A stretch of 64,000 nucleotides of DNA from Paenibacillus sp. JNUCC32 (GCF_014863545.1 NZ_CP062260.1:2108001-2172000), one strand, 5' to 3'; numbered from the stretch's first letter, positions 16,685 to 26,588 are shown. Translations and numbers: made by a program. Notes: generated from the letters alone by a model not told the origin.

Positions 16685-18229
16685 ATGGTCATAAAGCCGC
16701 TTGGCGTATTGATCGTTGAAGATGAAATTCCTCTGCGGCAAGAGCTTCGGCTATTTCCATGGGAGGCGTGCGGAGCCGAATGGATAGGGGAAGCGAGCAA
16801 CGGCTCGGAAGCGATGCAGCTATGTGCTGAACGCACGCCAGATGTCGTGATAACGGATATTACGATGCCGGTTATGGACGGCATTGCTCTCATTCGGGAA
16901 CTCCGGAAGCGGCACCCGCACGTTCAGATCATATTGTTAACCTGTCACAGCGATTTTCATTACGTACAAGAAGCGCTCCGTCTTGGAGCGCTTGAATATA
17001 TTTTGAAGGTGTCATTGGAGGAAGAAGAGCTTAAGCAGGCGATGGACAAAGTGAGAGCTGCGGTCGTCAAGGAGCGCATGGTGCAGGAGCATGCGAGAAG
17101 GGAACAGAGGCAGCTGCAAGCCGCCTTATTCGGCAAGCTGCTTCATGGGCAAGAGCCAGCCGGCTCCGATTGGCAATCGATGACGTTAAGCGTAGATCGT
17201 CCGATTCGGCTGGTACGACTTCAGCTAGACATTCCTCCATTAGCCTATCTACCCGTGAAGGAAACGGTTCGGCAGAGACTGACCGAGCAGGAAAAAAGGG
17301 ATCCAACTTGGCTGACTTGGCTGACGGTACGGGAGCGGGAATATTTTGTTCTGCTTGAAGGCAGAACTTCTGCCAATGCTGTTCTTGAGTCACTCCGCAC
17401 GGTCGTTCAGCATTTGACGGAGCTGTTGAATAGGGAAGAGACCAAGCAGGGACGGTGGGCGACAGTATGTGCCTTATTTAGCAAACCGGTCGCATCGAAG
17501 GAAGAAATTGCATCGGCGCTCGCCTATTCGAACGAGTGGAAAGATGCGCTGTTTTACGACCGATGTCCCGAGGAAAGCGCTGTGTACGCGCAGCATTCGC
17601 TGCCTCTATCGGATCTGACGGAAAAGAAAACGAAGGAATTAAACGAGATGCTGAGAAAAGCATCATTGTCTCTTGCGAGCTTGAAGGAATGCTTGCTTGG
17701 CGAGTTCAGGGATTGGTGCATCGCTGAGCGAGTGAAGCCAAGTCAACTGAAGGAACGGATACTCCATTGGCAGGTTGACTGGCACAGGCAGCAAGAGGGC
17801 GCTGAGCTAAGCGCAGTCCGTATGGGGCTATTAATGGACGCAGGAACGTTAGCCGAGATGATTACCAATATTGTTCAGGTTATGGAAGCTGTCGAGCTAG
17901 GGAAGTCGCGTTCGCGCTTTGAGATTCGGTTGGCCGTGCAATGGATCAAAGACCATCTCAAGGAGCCGATCTCACTGCCCGTTATTGCAGAGCAGGTAGG
18001 ATTGAGCCCACACTATATCAGCAAATTGTTTCGCGAGGAAACGGGGAGTACGGTCAATCAGTATATTACCCGTCTTCGTATGGAGAAGGCGATTGAGCTT
18101 CTTAGGCATTCGAATAAGAAGGTATATGAGATCGCGGAAGAGGTCGGCATTCCGAGCTACCGCTATTTTACCGTTACGTTTCGAAATTGGACCGGGGTAT
18201 CGCCGACGGACTATAAACGGAATGGCTGA
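16685..18229 (+). CDS. YesN-type response regulator with AraC domain
   Basis: Regulator of 514 residues. Receiver domain starts GVLIVEDEIPLRQELR, with phosphoacceptor D58 in VITDITMPVMDG; C-terminal AraC domain has ISLPVIAEQVGLSPHYISKL and VYEIAEEVGIPSYRYFTVTF. ATG 16685 is chosen over TTG 16661 because AAGGAGAGG lies just before it. It pairs with the kinase 41 bp downstream and likely activates the following ABC genes. A perfect cre stands upstream. Confidence 0.92.
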   Translation: MVIKPLGVLIVEDEIPLRQELRLFPWEACGAEWIGEASNGSEAMQLCAERTPDVVITDITMPVMDGIALIRELRKRHPHVQIILLTCHSDFHYVQEALRLGALEYILKVSLEEEELKQAMDKVRAAVVKERMVQEHARREQRQLQAALFGKLLHGQEPAGSDWQSMTLSVDRPIRLVRLQLDIPPLAYLPVKETVRQRLTEQEKRDPTWLTWLTVREREYFVLLEGRTSANAVLESLRTVVQHLTELLNREETKQGRWATVCALFSKPVASKEEIASALAYSNEWKDALFYDRCPEESAVYAQHSLPLSDLTEKKTKELNEMLRKASLSLASLKECLLGEFRDWCIAERVKPSQLKERILHWQVDWHRQQEGAELSAVRMGLLMDAGTLAEMITNIVQVMEAVELGKSRSRFEIRLAVQWIKDHLKEPISLPVIAEQVGLSPHYISKLFREETGSTVNQYITRLRMEKAIELLRHSNKKVYEIAEEVGIPSYRYFTVTFRNWTGVSPTDYKRNG

Positions 18230-18270
18230 AAGCACAGGTGAGAGAGAACGAGCGCGAAGGAAGGGTGGAA

Positions 18271-20052
18271 ATGAGGAAACTGTTTCATTGGTATGCCAGC
18301 CTTGGTCTCGCTTCCAAGCAGTTTATTTATTTGTTCATCGTGACGCTGCTGCTCGTTCAAGTGCTTGCATGGCGAAACCTCCACGAGGCGGAAAGTGTGC
18401 TTCAGAATCAAGTCATTCGCGATGCCATGCTGCTCGTCAGCCGGACGAATCAATATATCGATGCAAGTTTGGATAATGTGGAAAATATGCTGCTGCTACT
18501 CTCGACCCGCGCCGATTTGCTGGAGGAAGGGAATGAGGAGGCAGCCGTCGAGACGCTTCGCAAGTTCGCTGGGATTAACAATTCCATTGCCAGAACTTTG
18601 TACATGATTCGAGCTGACGGCCAAGTATTTGCAAGCTCGCAGGTCGTTTATGACATCATCGGCAATCCAAAGCTGAACCAGCTCTATGAGCTAGCGCTGA
18701 TTAACTATGGGGCTATTAACGTGAGCGAACCTTATGATTCGCCGATGTCGGGGCGAACGCTTGCTTACGTATTGCCTATTGCGGATGCAGACAATAAGGT
18801 GAAGGGTGTCGTTGTCGCCGAACTTAATCTCGATTTGCTCACAGAGCGTATTGCGCCGATGATCTATCAATCTTATATACTGTTCACGAAGGAAGGCAGC
18901 GTCATTAATCGGCTGGATTCCCGCGATAAACTGCTCCCCTTCCAATCGGCCTCGTATCCGCCGAAGCTGGAGGAGAGCTTTCGAGGGCAGCTCGCCTTGC
19001 TCAAAGTCGGCGTCAGCGGCATAGAAGGGGATTCCTTGAATCCGCTCGTTGCCGTGAAGTCGACCAAAAACCGTCTAGGCTGGTCGCTTGCGGCGTTCAT
19101 CGAAGAGGATTATTTCTATCAGGACCTGCAGAAGCTGAACAGCAACTACCGGACCGCGAGTATCGTATGGATCATTATGCTACTGATCAGCGCGTATCTG
19201 CTCAGCCGATCGTTCACGCATCCGATTCGCCGATTTGTCGAGAAGATGGACCGTCTTAACAACTTTCAGGTCGTGGCGAAGCTGCCTGTCACGAGAATGG
19301 ACGAAATCGGCAGGCTAACGCAGAGCTATAACGCTATGCTCGAGAGGATTCAGAGCCTGCTCCAGAAGACGAAACATGCGGAGGAGCAGAAGAAGGAATA
19401 CGAGCTGAAGATGCTGCGAAGCCAGATTGCGCCCCATTTTCTGTATAATACCCTTGCCTGCATAAGCAGCTTGGCAAAGCAGCAGCGTATCGACGAGCTG
19501 CGCGATACGATTCGTTCACTGGTCAAGCTGTTAAGCTTCAGCTTCGACAAGCAATCGGAATACGTATCGCTTGAGGAGGAGCTGGAAGGGCTGCGAATGT
19601 ACATGCATATTCAGCAGGTGCGCTTTGGGGAACAATATCAGTTTATGATTGATATCAATCCTGACCTTTTGCAGTATCGCATACTTAAGCTTACGCTGCA
19701 GCCGCTTGTAGAAAATGCACTCTTTCATGGATTAACGCCGAATCACGGCGGGCTTATCGTCGTGAAAGGCGGGCTGAGGAAGGGTGTTCTGAGACTCTAT
19801 GTGCGCGATAACGGAATAGGCATCAGGCGGGAGAAGCGAAGCAGGCTGCTGTTGGAAAATCAGGACGGTGGGCAGGGCTCCATGTACCGGTTTACGGGCA
19901 TCGGGCTGCGGAACGTGCATGAGCGAATTCGGATCCATCACGGCGGGACGTACGGCTTGCGGATCGGAAGCGCGGAAGGGGCAGGAACTGTGGTCCGCGT
20001 CGATATGCCCGTCCTGACGGAAAGCGACGAACGATTAGGTATTTGGCGTTAA
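18271..20052 (+). CDS. YesM-type sensor histidine kinase
   Basis: Membrane kinase of 593 residues: N-terminal helix (QFIYLFIVTLLLVQVLAW), a Cache-like extracellular domain, second helix (IVWIIMLLISAYLLS), HAMP, His_kinase domain with SQIAPHFLYN (His389), N-box ENALFHGLTPNHGG and HATPase motifs ending GIGLRNVHERIRIHHG. ATG 18271 follows GGAAGGGTGG; the upstream GTG (18238) has no such site. Partner of the regulator at 16685. Confidence 0.92.
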   Translation: MRKLFHWYASLGLASKQFIYLFIVTLLLVQVLAWRNLHEAESVLQNQVIRDAMLLVSRTNQYIDASLDNVENMLLLLSTRADLLEEGNEEAAVETLRKFAGINNSIARTLYMIRADGQVFASSQVVYDIIGNPKLNQLYELALINYGAINVSEPYDSPMSGRTLAYVLPIADADNKVKGVVVAELNLDLLTERIAPMIYQSYILFTKEGSVINRLDSRDKLLPFQSASYPPKLEESFRGQLALLKVGVSGIEGDSLNPLVAVKSTKNRLGWSLAAFIEEDYFYQDLQKLNSNYRTASIVWIIMLLISAYLLSRSFTHPIRRFVEKMDRLNNFQVVAKLPVTRMDEIGRLTQSYNAMLERIQSLLQKTKHAEEQKKEYELKMLRSQIAPHFLYNTLACISSLAKQQRIDELRDTIRSLVKLLSFSFDKQSEYVSLEEELEGLRMYMHIQQVRFGEQYQFMIDINPDLLQYRILKLTLQPLVENALFHGLTPNHGGLIVVKGGLRKGVLRLYVRDNGIGIRREKRSRLLLENQDGGQGSMYRFTGIGLRNVHERIRIHHGGTYGLRIGSAEGAGTVVRVDMPVLTESDERLGIWR

Positions 20053-20066
20053 CCAAAAACGATACC

Positions 20067-20108
20067 AAGGCTGTCACGTGGTTTCTTCAGGCCATTCGTG
20101 ACAGCCTT
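20067..20108 (+). terminator. terminator hairpin after kinase gene
   Basis: AAGGCTGTCACG (20067-20078) pairs perfectly with CGTGACAGCCTT (20097-20108), 15 nt after the kinase stop; the T tail is broken (TTTACTCATTTAT). It separates the regulators from the ABC genes, which probably have their own promoter in 20110-20260. Confidence 0.7.
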
Positions 20109-20267
20109 TACTCATTTATCGTTGAAATTGATGCAGATGGATCCATACTCGATGTTAATGATGATGAAGGAAATGCTTACATTTTTTACGTTTTTGTGTA
20201 TATCGAGGAGACGTCAGGACCTTTATACTTACCTTATTGGAAGCGCATTCAACTAGGGAGGGATACG

Positions 20268-21236
20268 ATGGAAACCAACCATAGCCTAACGCCAGCCCCT
20301 CGGATACGGTTTTCTCTGCGGACAAGGCTGCTCATGATTTTAAAGTTAGCATGGCGGTTTAAAGCCTTTTACATCATGCTGCTGCCCGGCATTATTTATT
20401 TTGTCATATTTCGGTACTTCCCGATGTACGGAGTCATTATCGCTTTCAAAGATTTTGCAATCCTGGACGGCATAACGGGCAGCTCGTGGGTTGATCCGTG
20501 GTATAAGCATTTTCAGAGCTTTTACGAGTCGCCTTATTTCAGCCAGCTGCTGACCAATACGCTGTTGATCAGCCTCTACAAGCTGTTATGGGGGACGCTG
20601 CCGCCGATCATGCTGGCCGTACTGCTGAACGAATGCCGCATTCGCTGGCTGAAGTCGATTGTACAAACGCTGACCTACATGCCGCACTTCTTGTCTTGGG
20701 TCATTATTTTCGGCATTCTTTTGACGCTCTTCTCCCAGAACGGCGGTCTCATCAACCGCTGGATTGTGGAAGCGGGGGGAAGCTCGATCCCGTTTCTGAC
20801 CTCGACGGAATATTTCCGCAGCATACTGGTTGGATCGGAGGTATGGCAAAATCTCGGCTGGGGTGCGATTATCTATTTGGCCGCGATGGCGGGCATCGAT
20901 CCGACGCTTTACGAGGCGGCGAAGGTGGATGGTGCGAGCCGAATGCGAATGATTTGGCATATTACGCTTCCTGGCATTAGAAGCATTATCGTCCTGCTGT
21001 TCGTTCTGAAGCTTGGCCATCTGCTTGATGCAGGCTTTGATCAAATTTACATTCTGTACAATATTCAAGTATACCCGGTTGCGGACATCATCGACACATG
21101 GGTTTACCGAACCGGTCTGCAGCAGCTTAATTTCAGTTTGGCGTCGGCAGTCGGATTGTTCAAATCGGTCATCGGACTTATCCTTGTGCTAGGAGCTAAC
21201 CGTGTGGCGAAGAAATGGGGTGAGGGCATATGGTAA
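20268..21236 (+). CDS. CUT1 ABC permease, LplB type
   Basis: Permease of 322 residues with about six membrane segments. LLPGIIYFVIFRYFPMYGVI is the typical first helix, and the EAA loop reads EAAKVDGASRMRMIWHITLP. ATG 20268 is preceded by TAGGGAGGG; the open frame extends further upstream through the terminator hairpin but that part is not coding. It overlaps the next permease start by 7 nt, so the two are translationally coupled. Confidence 0.93.
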   Translation: METNHSLTPAPRIRFSLRTRLLMILKLAWRFKAFYIMLLPGIIYFVIFRYFPMYGVIIAFKDFAILDGITGSSWVDPWYKHFQSFYESPYFSQLLTNTLLISLYKLLWGTLPPIMLAVLLNECRIRWLKSIVQTLTYMPHFLSWVIIFGILLTLFSQNGGLINRWIVEAGGSSIPFLTSTEYFRSILVGSEVWQNLGWGAIIYLAAMAGIDPTLYEAAKVDGASRMRMIWHITLPGIRSIIVLLFVLKLGHLLDAGFDQIYILYNIQVYPVADIIDTWVYRTGLQQLNFSLASAVGLFKSVIGLILVLGANRVAKKWGEGIW

Positions 21237-22090
21237 GGGGCCTCGATGATAAAATTTTCAACGCAATTATATACGTCATTCTCGGAATATGCGGACTTGT
21301 CGCCATTCTGCCGATCCTTTATGTCGTATCCGTATCCATCACTCCGTTCGGAGAAGTGCTGCGTAACGGCGGATTCATATTGTTCCCGAAGGAAATTACG
21401 TTTTCCGCTTACCGCACGCTGCTGACGGAGTCCAATATTCCGAAGGCGTTCCAAATAACCGTTCTCATTACGGTGATCGGAACAGCGGTCAATCTCGTCT
21501 TGACGGCACTGATGGCGTACCCGCTTAGTCGCCGGAATTTGCCGGGAAGAAACTTTTTTCTTCTCATGATCGTGTTCACCTTGTTGTTCAGCGGAGGGCT
21601 TATTCCGACCTATCTGGTCGTTAAGTCGATGGGGCTGCTCGATTCTATCTGGTCGATGATTTTGCCGAATGCAATCTGGAGCTTTAACGTTCTTATTATG
21701 AAAAGCTTTTTTGAAGGGCTGCCGGAGGAGCTGTTCGAGTCGGCCCGAATGGATGGAGCCAAAGAGTTCCGCATCCTGCTGCAAATCGTTACGCCGCTTT
21801 CCGTTCCTGTCTTGTTGACGGTTGGATTGTTTTACCTGGTCGGCCATTGGAACGAGTTTTTTCAAGCGATTTTTTATGTGACCGATCGCACGCTGTATCC
21901 GCTGCAGGTCGTCGTCCGGGAGATTCTGATGCAAAGCCAACAGCCGCTGGAGAACGCGGAAAATATGATGCCGACGCAGACGATGCAAATGGCATCCGTC
22001 ATGATTGCGAGCTTGCCGGTCATCGTGATCTATCCGTTTCTTCAAAAGCATTTTACAAAAGGGATGCTGCTTGGTTCGATTAAAGGTTAA
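21230..22090 (+). CDS. CUT1 ABC permease, YtcP type
   Basis: Second permease, 286 residues. The start ATG overlaps the upstream stop. The EAA loop reads FESARMDGAKEFRILLQIVT and the C-terminus is FTKGMLLGSIKG. It forms the channel with the preceding permease and is followed 32 bp later by the lipoprotein. Confidence 0.93.
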   Translation: MVRGLDDKIFNAIIYVILGICGLVAILPILYVVSVSITPFGEVLRNGGFILFPKEITFSAYRTLLTESNIPKAFQITVLITVIGTAVNLVLTALMAYPLSRRNLPGRNFFLLMIVFTLLFSGGLIPTYLVVKSMGLLDSIWSMILPNAIWSFNVLIMKSFFEGLPEELFESARMDGAKEFRILLQIVTPLSVPVLLTVGLFYLVGHWNEFFQAIFYVTDRTLYPLQVVVREILMQSQQPLENAENMMPTQTMQMASVMIASLPVIVIYPFLQKHFTKGMLLGSIKG

Positions 22091-22122
22091 CCGATGAAAC
22101 CATTCAGAGAGGGGTTAAGATC

Positions 22123-23667
22123 ATGAAGAAATTAGGGACTTTGCTCGTAGCCGTTTCATTAGCGGGGGCCATGCTTACGGCGTGTTCGGGTGGGAACAGC
22201 AGCGATAATCCGGGAAATCCTTCGGGCGCTACCGCCAAGCCCGGAACGGAAACGACGGAGCAGTCTAGCGGCAAACCGGTTAAGCTCGACATTATCGAGA
22301 CGGGGAACAATCTTCCGTCACCCGATAAAGACATCATTAAGCAGGAATTGGATAAGGCGCTGAATATCGACCTGAACCTGACGGTATATCCAGCAGCGGA
22401 CGATTACAACAATCAACTAAACGTTCGGATGTCCTCGGGGAACTTTCCCGACTTGTTCATGGTCGACCGGCAGCAGTTAATTCAATTTTCCAAGCAAGGG
22501 CTGCTGCTCGATCTGACGCCGTATATGGATAAATTGGAGCAAACGGTGGCGTTCATCGGGGAGGACAGCGTCAAGAAGGGGATGGTCGACGGGAAAGTAT
22601 ATGGCATCTCCAAATCTCCGCAAATCCCATACAATACCTTATGGATCCGCAAGGATTGGCTCGACAAGCTGAAGCTGGAAGTGCCGACGACCGTGGAACA
22701 GTTGGCTTCCGTAGCGGATGCGTTCACTAAGAACGATCCGGATGGAAATGGCAAGCCGGATACCTTTGGTCTAACGGGCAGCAAGCTGAGTGCATTCTCG
22801 ACCGTTTTCGGAGCCTTCGGCGTCGGAATGCCAGGCAATTTCTACCATAAGGACGGCAAAGTCGTCAATGCGCTTCATGAGCCGGCAATGAAAGATGCTT
22901 TGGCCTTTATTAAGGACATGATTGGTTCCGGATCGGTTGATCCGGAGCTGCTGGCCAACAGCGGTTTGCAGCATCAGGAGAAGGCGATCAAAGGGCAGGC
23001 GGGCATCGTCTATATCGATTGGCCGAACATGACGAAGGAGCAGTTCGTGGAACAGATCAAAACCGTTAATCCGAATGCGGAATGGCTGCAAATCGCCGCT
23101 CCTTCGGGTACAGGAGGACAATTCGACGGTTCGTGGGATATCGGCGCGGCGCCTGGGAGATATGCCATTCCGAAAGCGCTTGAGAAAGACCCGGAGAAAC
23201 TGCAGCGGGTGTTCGATCTGCTCAACTATATTTCGAATCCGGACGGAGGCTCGCTGCTCGTGCAGTTCGGGGTGAAGGATACGCACTTCACACTTGAGGA
23301 CGGCAAGCCGATGATGACGGACAAGGCGGGCGAAGTCGGCCATTCTTGGCTGTACCAATTCACCGGCAGACCGGAAATGGAGTATTTGCAAGCGAAGTTC
23401 GCCGCACAATCGGCTGCAATCGAATTCGCGAACGATCAACCCCGTATTGAAGCGTTGAACGGATTTGTTGACAATCCGGAGGGGTATAACCCTGCCGATG
23501 CGAATCGGTACATGGAAGAGGAGATCGCGAAGTTTATTTACGATAAACGTCCATTGACCGAATACGATGACTTTATCAAGACGCTGGAAACGTCCATGAA
23601 CTACAAAGCGTTAGTGGACAGCGCCATGGAACAGCTCAAGGCGCTCGGTTACGGTGTGACTAAATAA
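22123..23667 (+). CDS. ABC sugar-binding lipoprotein (LplA type)
   Basis: Solute-binding lipoprotein of 514 residues; lipobox LTAC with Cys21, then a Gly/Ser/Asn-rich tether. A calcium-loop-like DPDGNGKPDTFGL is present. GAGAGGGG precedes the ATG. Last gene of the locus A transporter, before a bidirectional terminator. Ligand unknown. Confidence 0.93.
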   Translation: MKKLGTLLVAVSLAGAMLTACSGGNSSDNPGNPSGATAKPGTETTEQSSGKPVKLDIIETGNNLPSPDKDIIKQELDKALNIDLNLTVYPAADDYNNQLNVRMSSGNFPDLFMVDRQQLIQFSKQGLLLDLTPYMDKLEQTVAFIGEDSVKKGMVDGKVYGISKSPQIPYNTLWIRKDWLDKLKLEVPTTVEQLASVADAFTKNDPDGNGKPDTFGLTGSKLSAFSTVFGAFGVGMPGNFYHKDGKVVNALHEPAMKDALAFIKDMIGSGSVDPELLANSGLQHQEKAIKGQAGIVYIDWPNMTKEQFVEQIKTVNPNAEWLQIAAPSGTGGQFDGSWDIGAAPGRYAIPKALEKDPEKLQRVFDLLNYISNPDGGSLLVQFGVKDTHFTLEDGKPMMTDKAGEVGHSWLYQFTGRPEMEYLQAKFAAQSAAIEFANDQPRIEALNGFVDNPEGYNPADANRYMEEEIAKFIYDKRPLTEYDDFIKTLETSMNYKALVDSAMEQLKALGYGVTK

Positions 23668-23677
23668 CGGGAACGAA

Positions 23678-23707
23678 AGGCCGACCTCATTCGATGCAGG
23701 TCGGCCT
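23678..23707. terminator. bidirectional terminator
   Basis: AGGCCGACCT and AGGTCGGCCT form a perfect 10-bp stem between the convergent lipoprotein gene and AraC gene. The left arm with its flank (ACGAAAGGCCGACCTC) also occurs after operon 1's second permease at about 4527, without the right arm. Confidence 0.8.
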
Positions 23708-23713
23708 GTTCAA

Positions 23714-24511
23714 TTATACGCTATGCGTTTTTCGGTACGACGAAGGATTGACGCCGCACAGTTTTTTGAAGCTTTTGCTTAAATGATGTTCGTCGGTAAA
23801 TCCGCAATGCTCGGCGATCTGGGCAAGGGTAAGCGAAGAGTATACAAGGAGTTGCTTCACCTTGTCCATTCTAAGATTAGTCGCGTAGGCGCTTGGCGTT
23901 ATGCGGAACTCGCGTGTAAACAGTCTTGTCAGCTGCACCTGGGTTAGACCAAGTTCCACAGCGATCGACTTCAACGATAGGCCGAATTCTGCTTGCTGCT
24001 GAAGCAAATGCAGGGCTCTCCCAAGGGTCGGATCCTCGCTGAACAAGGTCATCGTATGCTGCTCGGATTGCTCGATCTGAAGCAAATAGAGCAGATCCCT
24101 GAGAAGATGTTTCTTGTACGTATGACCAATCCCTGCATGCAAGTATTGGGCTTCGCGAAATTGAGAGAGGGTGGATTGGAAGCGTTTGTGGTTCAATAGC
24201 CGAAGCTTGCCGAAAGTCGGGAAATCCGCCGCACGCGGCGGCCCCTCTAGGGAATTGATCCATTGAAACCCCATGAGATGGAATGATAAGCCGTCCGTTT
24301 GCCGGTAGAAGGTTAGATCGGGCGGGCATAATACGATGTCATCCTTGACCGCCCTTCCGCTTTGGCTGCCCATTCTGTAATTAAAAGCGCCTTCTTCGAC
24401 GATGAACAACGCCCAATGATCATATGTATCATGCGTTTTCTGAAATTGAGGGGTATCCTTCACGTAGACATGGTATTGCAAATCGGGATCCAGAAATCCG
24501 CTGAACTCCAT
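23714..24511 (-). CDS. AraC family transcriptional regulator
   Basis: Regulator of 265 residues with a cupin-like N-terminal domain and a C-terminal AraC domain (KSIAVELGLTQVQLTRLFTR, LAQIAEHCGFTDEHHLSKSF). Divergent from the PhyH dioxygenase at 24633 with a 121-bp shared region, so it likely controls that gene. Same architecture as the AraC protein at 13419. Confidence 0.9.
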   Translation of the reverse strand: MEFSGFLDPDLQYHVYVKDTPQFQKTHDTYDHWALFIVEEGAFNYRMGSQSGRAVKDDIVLCPPDLTFYRQTDGLSFHLMGFQWINSLEGPPRAADFPTFGKLRLLNHKRFQSTLSQFREAQYLHAGIGHTYKKHLLRDLLYLLQIEQSEQHTMTLFSEDPTLGRALHLLQQQAEFGLSLKSIAVELGLTQVQLTRLFTREFRITPSAYATNLRMDKVKQLLVYSSLTLAQIAEHCGFTDEHHLSKSFKKLCGVNPSSYRKTHSV

Positions 24512-24632
24512 TGCATGACAACACCCTTTCGTAATATTGAAATTATTTACAAGGGAAATCGATTTTTCTTACATTATAACATGATGGATCGCCAAATATA
24601 ATTAAATTAAATACAAGTAGGAGGTATAAAGG

Positions 24633-25436
24633 ATGAAGACAGCCCATTTGGAAATACCGAAATTAATGGAGCAATTTCATGAACAGGGGTATTTGGTTAT
24701 ACCAGATATTTTGTCGCAGGAAGAGGTAAGCCGGCTGAATGCCGCGATCGACGAAATTGTCTCGATTGAACCGGAAGCGCTTTCGCACAATATTTATAAC
24801 AGCGTAGAACGCCATGCCGAGATTGCTGCATTAATCGATCAGCCTGCCATTCTTCCGTTAATCGTTAATTTGCTTGGCCACAACATCCAGCTTCATATCT
24901 CCCACCTCACGATCAGGCAACCGAATCCAAGCGAAACCCAAACGGACACGCACAGCTTTATCGATTGGCATCAAGACGGTCCGCATCCGCAGTTTCCTGT
25001 CATTAACGGCTTGACGGCAACCTATTATATTAAGGTTTGTTATATTTTGAGCGATATGTCGGAGCCGGATCGCGGCAATACGAAAGTGATTCCGGGCAGT
25101 CACAAGCAGCCGTACAATCCGAATCACAAGGATGTGCGCCAGCAGCTTGACGGAGAGGTACAAGTGTGCGGAAAACCAGGTGACGTCTTCGTGTTCGCCC
25201 AAAACTTGTGGCATGCTGGCTCGCCGAATCGCTCCACATTCACAAGAAGGCAGCTGTTCCTGGGCTACAGCCCGATCTGGATGCGTCCTATTGACTATCA
25301 CTCGGCGTCTGTGAGTCTGCTGAAGGACGCCGATCCGATACGCCGCCAGCTGCTTGGACAGATCAGCGACAACAAATTCAATTATTACGTCCCAGAGGAA
25401 TCGATGGTGCCTCTCAAATCCATGCTGATCAAATGA
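24633..25436 (+). CDS. phytanoyl-CoA dioxygenase (PhyH) family protein
   Basis: Non-haem Fe(II)/2-oxoglutarate-dependent oxygenase of 267 residues. The metal triad is visible: H113 and D115 in DWHQDG and H194 in LWHAGSPNR, with R200 a likely 2-oxoglutarate ligand; GNTKVIPGSHK is the family strand. AGGAGGTATAAAGG precedes the ATG. PhyH proteins hydroxylate varied small molecules; the substrate here is unknown. Its place beside FAD oxidoreductase and sugar ABC genes suggests oxidative processing of an imported compound (inference). Confidence 0.87.
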   Translation: MKTAHLEIPKLMEQFHEQGYLVIPDILSQEEVSRLNAAIDEIVSIEPEALSHNIYNSVERHAEIAALIDQPAILPLIVNLLGHNIQLHISHLTIRQPNPSETQTDTHSFIDWHQDGPHPQFPVINGLTATYYIKVCYILSDMSEPDRGNTKVIPGSHKQPYNPNHKDVRQQLDGEVQVCGKPGDVFVFAQNLWHAGSPNRSTFTRRQLFLGYSPIWMRPIDYHSASVSLLKDADPIRRQLLGQISDNKFNYYVPEESMVPLKSMLIK

Positions 25437-25656
25437 AGAATGTCAGGGTTTGTTATGTTGATACCACGGTGCCCTGACGATAGTTCAAACGCACCAGGAA
25501 GCAGCTTGCCGCCGGCAGCAGCTTCAAAGTCCATTAAATATAGGGCAGGATAGATTGAGATCATTTGCGGTGAACCGTAATTACAAATCATGGCAAGTTT
25601 TTTTCGATTGACGGCAATAAGAATACGTGATACCTTGATGGCAGGATAATAAAGGC

Positions 25657-25711
25657 AATGCAACCTTCGGGTTCAACCTCGCTGAAAAGTGGGTTGGACC
25701 CTTTTTGCATT
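25657..25711 (+). promoter_or_regulatory. leader hairpin upstream of the nucleotidyltransferase gene
   Basis: AATGCAA (25657-25663) and TTGCATT (25705-25711) enclose a second stem, GGGTTCAACC with GGGTTGGACCC. The structure ends 10 bases before the ribosome site. It could be an attenuator; a weaker dyad GTCAGGG/CCCTGAC near 25442-25480 may terminate the PhyH transcript. Confidence 0.4.
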
Positions 25712-25734
25712 CCAAAACTAGGGGAGGGTTCGTA

Positions 25735-26511
25735 ATGTTGAGAACGGAATTGCTGTTACAGCGGCTGGGCGAGATCGGCAAGTCGCTCGAACGCAAGGGG
25801 GGAGCTCTTTTATTATTAGGTGTTGGTTCCGTTGGGGTCGAAACTGAACGGTTGGATGAATATTCGGATTTAGATTTCTTTGTCATTGTAGAGCCAAGGG
25901 AGAAAAACCGATATATAGACCGGTTGGATTGGCTCGAGGACGTACACCCTCTTGCCTATGCGTTTAAGAATTCGGATGTTGGCTACAAAGTATTGTTCGA
26001 GGATGGTATTTTCGGGGAATATGCTGTATTCGAGGAGTGGGAGCTGGCGAATGCGACCTATACGGAAGGCAGAGTCATATGGAAGAACCCCCTGTATTCC
26101 AATACGGCCATCGCCAAACCTTCCAACCCGGTCCCCAACCTAAAGGTGGATTCCTTGGACTTTCCTTTGAATGAAGCGTTAACCAATCTTTACGTGGGGC
26201 TCGGTCGCTATGCAAGGGGAGAGCGTCTCTCCGCGACAAGGTTTGTTCAAGGTTACGCAGTGGATCGGATTCTATCCGTGCTCCATCTGCTGGAGCAAGA
26301 GGTGGACTACTTTCCCGATCCGTTCGGCAATGAGAGGCGGCTAGAGAGGAGATACCCGCGTTTTGCTGGAATCATAGGAGATATGATACAGGGATACGAT
26401 CATGTTCCAGAATCGGCACTTCGAATTTTAAATTTCATAGAAGAGGTGTATCCAGTCAATCGAAAGTTAAGCGATGAGATACGGCGATTGGCTAACCTGA
26501 CTTGCCGATAG
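25735..26511 (+). CDS. nucleotidyltransferase-fold protein
   Basis: Protein of 258 residues with the nucleotidyltransferase signature GVGSVGVETERLDEYSDLDF (G-S-G, then D-x-D) near residue 24, like aminoglycoside or lincosamide nucleotidyltransferases. ATG 25735 follows GGGGAGGG; an earlier in-frame GTG-type extension lies inside the hairpin. The helical C-terminal half (TNLYVGLGRYARGERLSATR, FVQGYAVDRILSVLHLLEQ) is typical of this group. Whether it modifies an antibiotic is not known; homologues are common in Paenibacillaceae. Confidence 0.75.
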   Translation: MLRTELLLQRLGEIGKSLERKGGALLLLGVGSVGVETERLDEYSDLDFFVIVEPREKNRYIDRLDWLEDVHPLAYAFKNSDVGYKVLFEDGIFGEYAVFEEWELANATYTEGRVIWKNPLYSNTAIAKPSNPVPNLKVDSLDFPLNEALTNLYVGLGRYARGERLSATRFVQGYAVDRILSVLHLLEQEVDYFPDPFGNERRLERRYPRFAGIIGDMIQGYDHVPESALRILNFIEEVYPVNRKLSDEIRRLANLTCR

Positions 26512-26588
26512 AATTCTGTCGAGGGACAAGAATTGGGGCAATTGCTGTAAGGGACAAATTGCTGACCAATTCTTTGAAGGTACACTAG

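Noticed and set aside
20158..20190. AATGCTTACATTTT as a cre site
   Set aside because: It lacks the central CG required by the consensus.
26518..26570. GTCGAGGGACAAGAAT as another dispersed-repeat copy
   Set aside because: Only the head matches; neither hairpin of the family is present.
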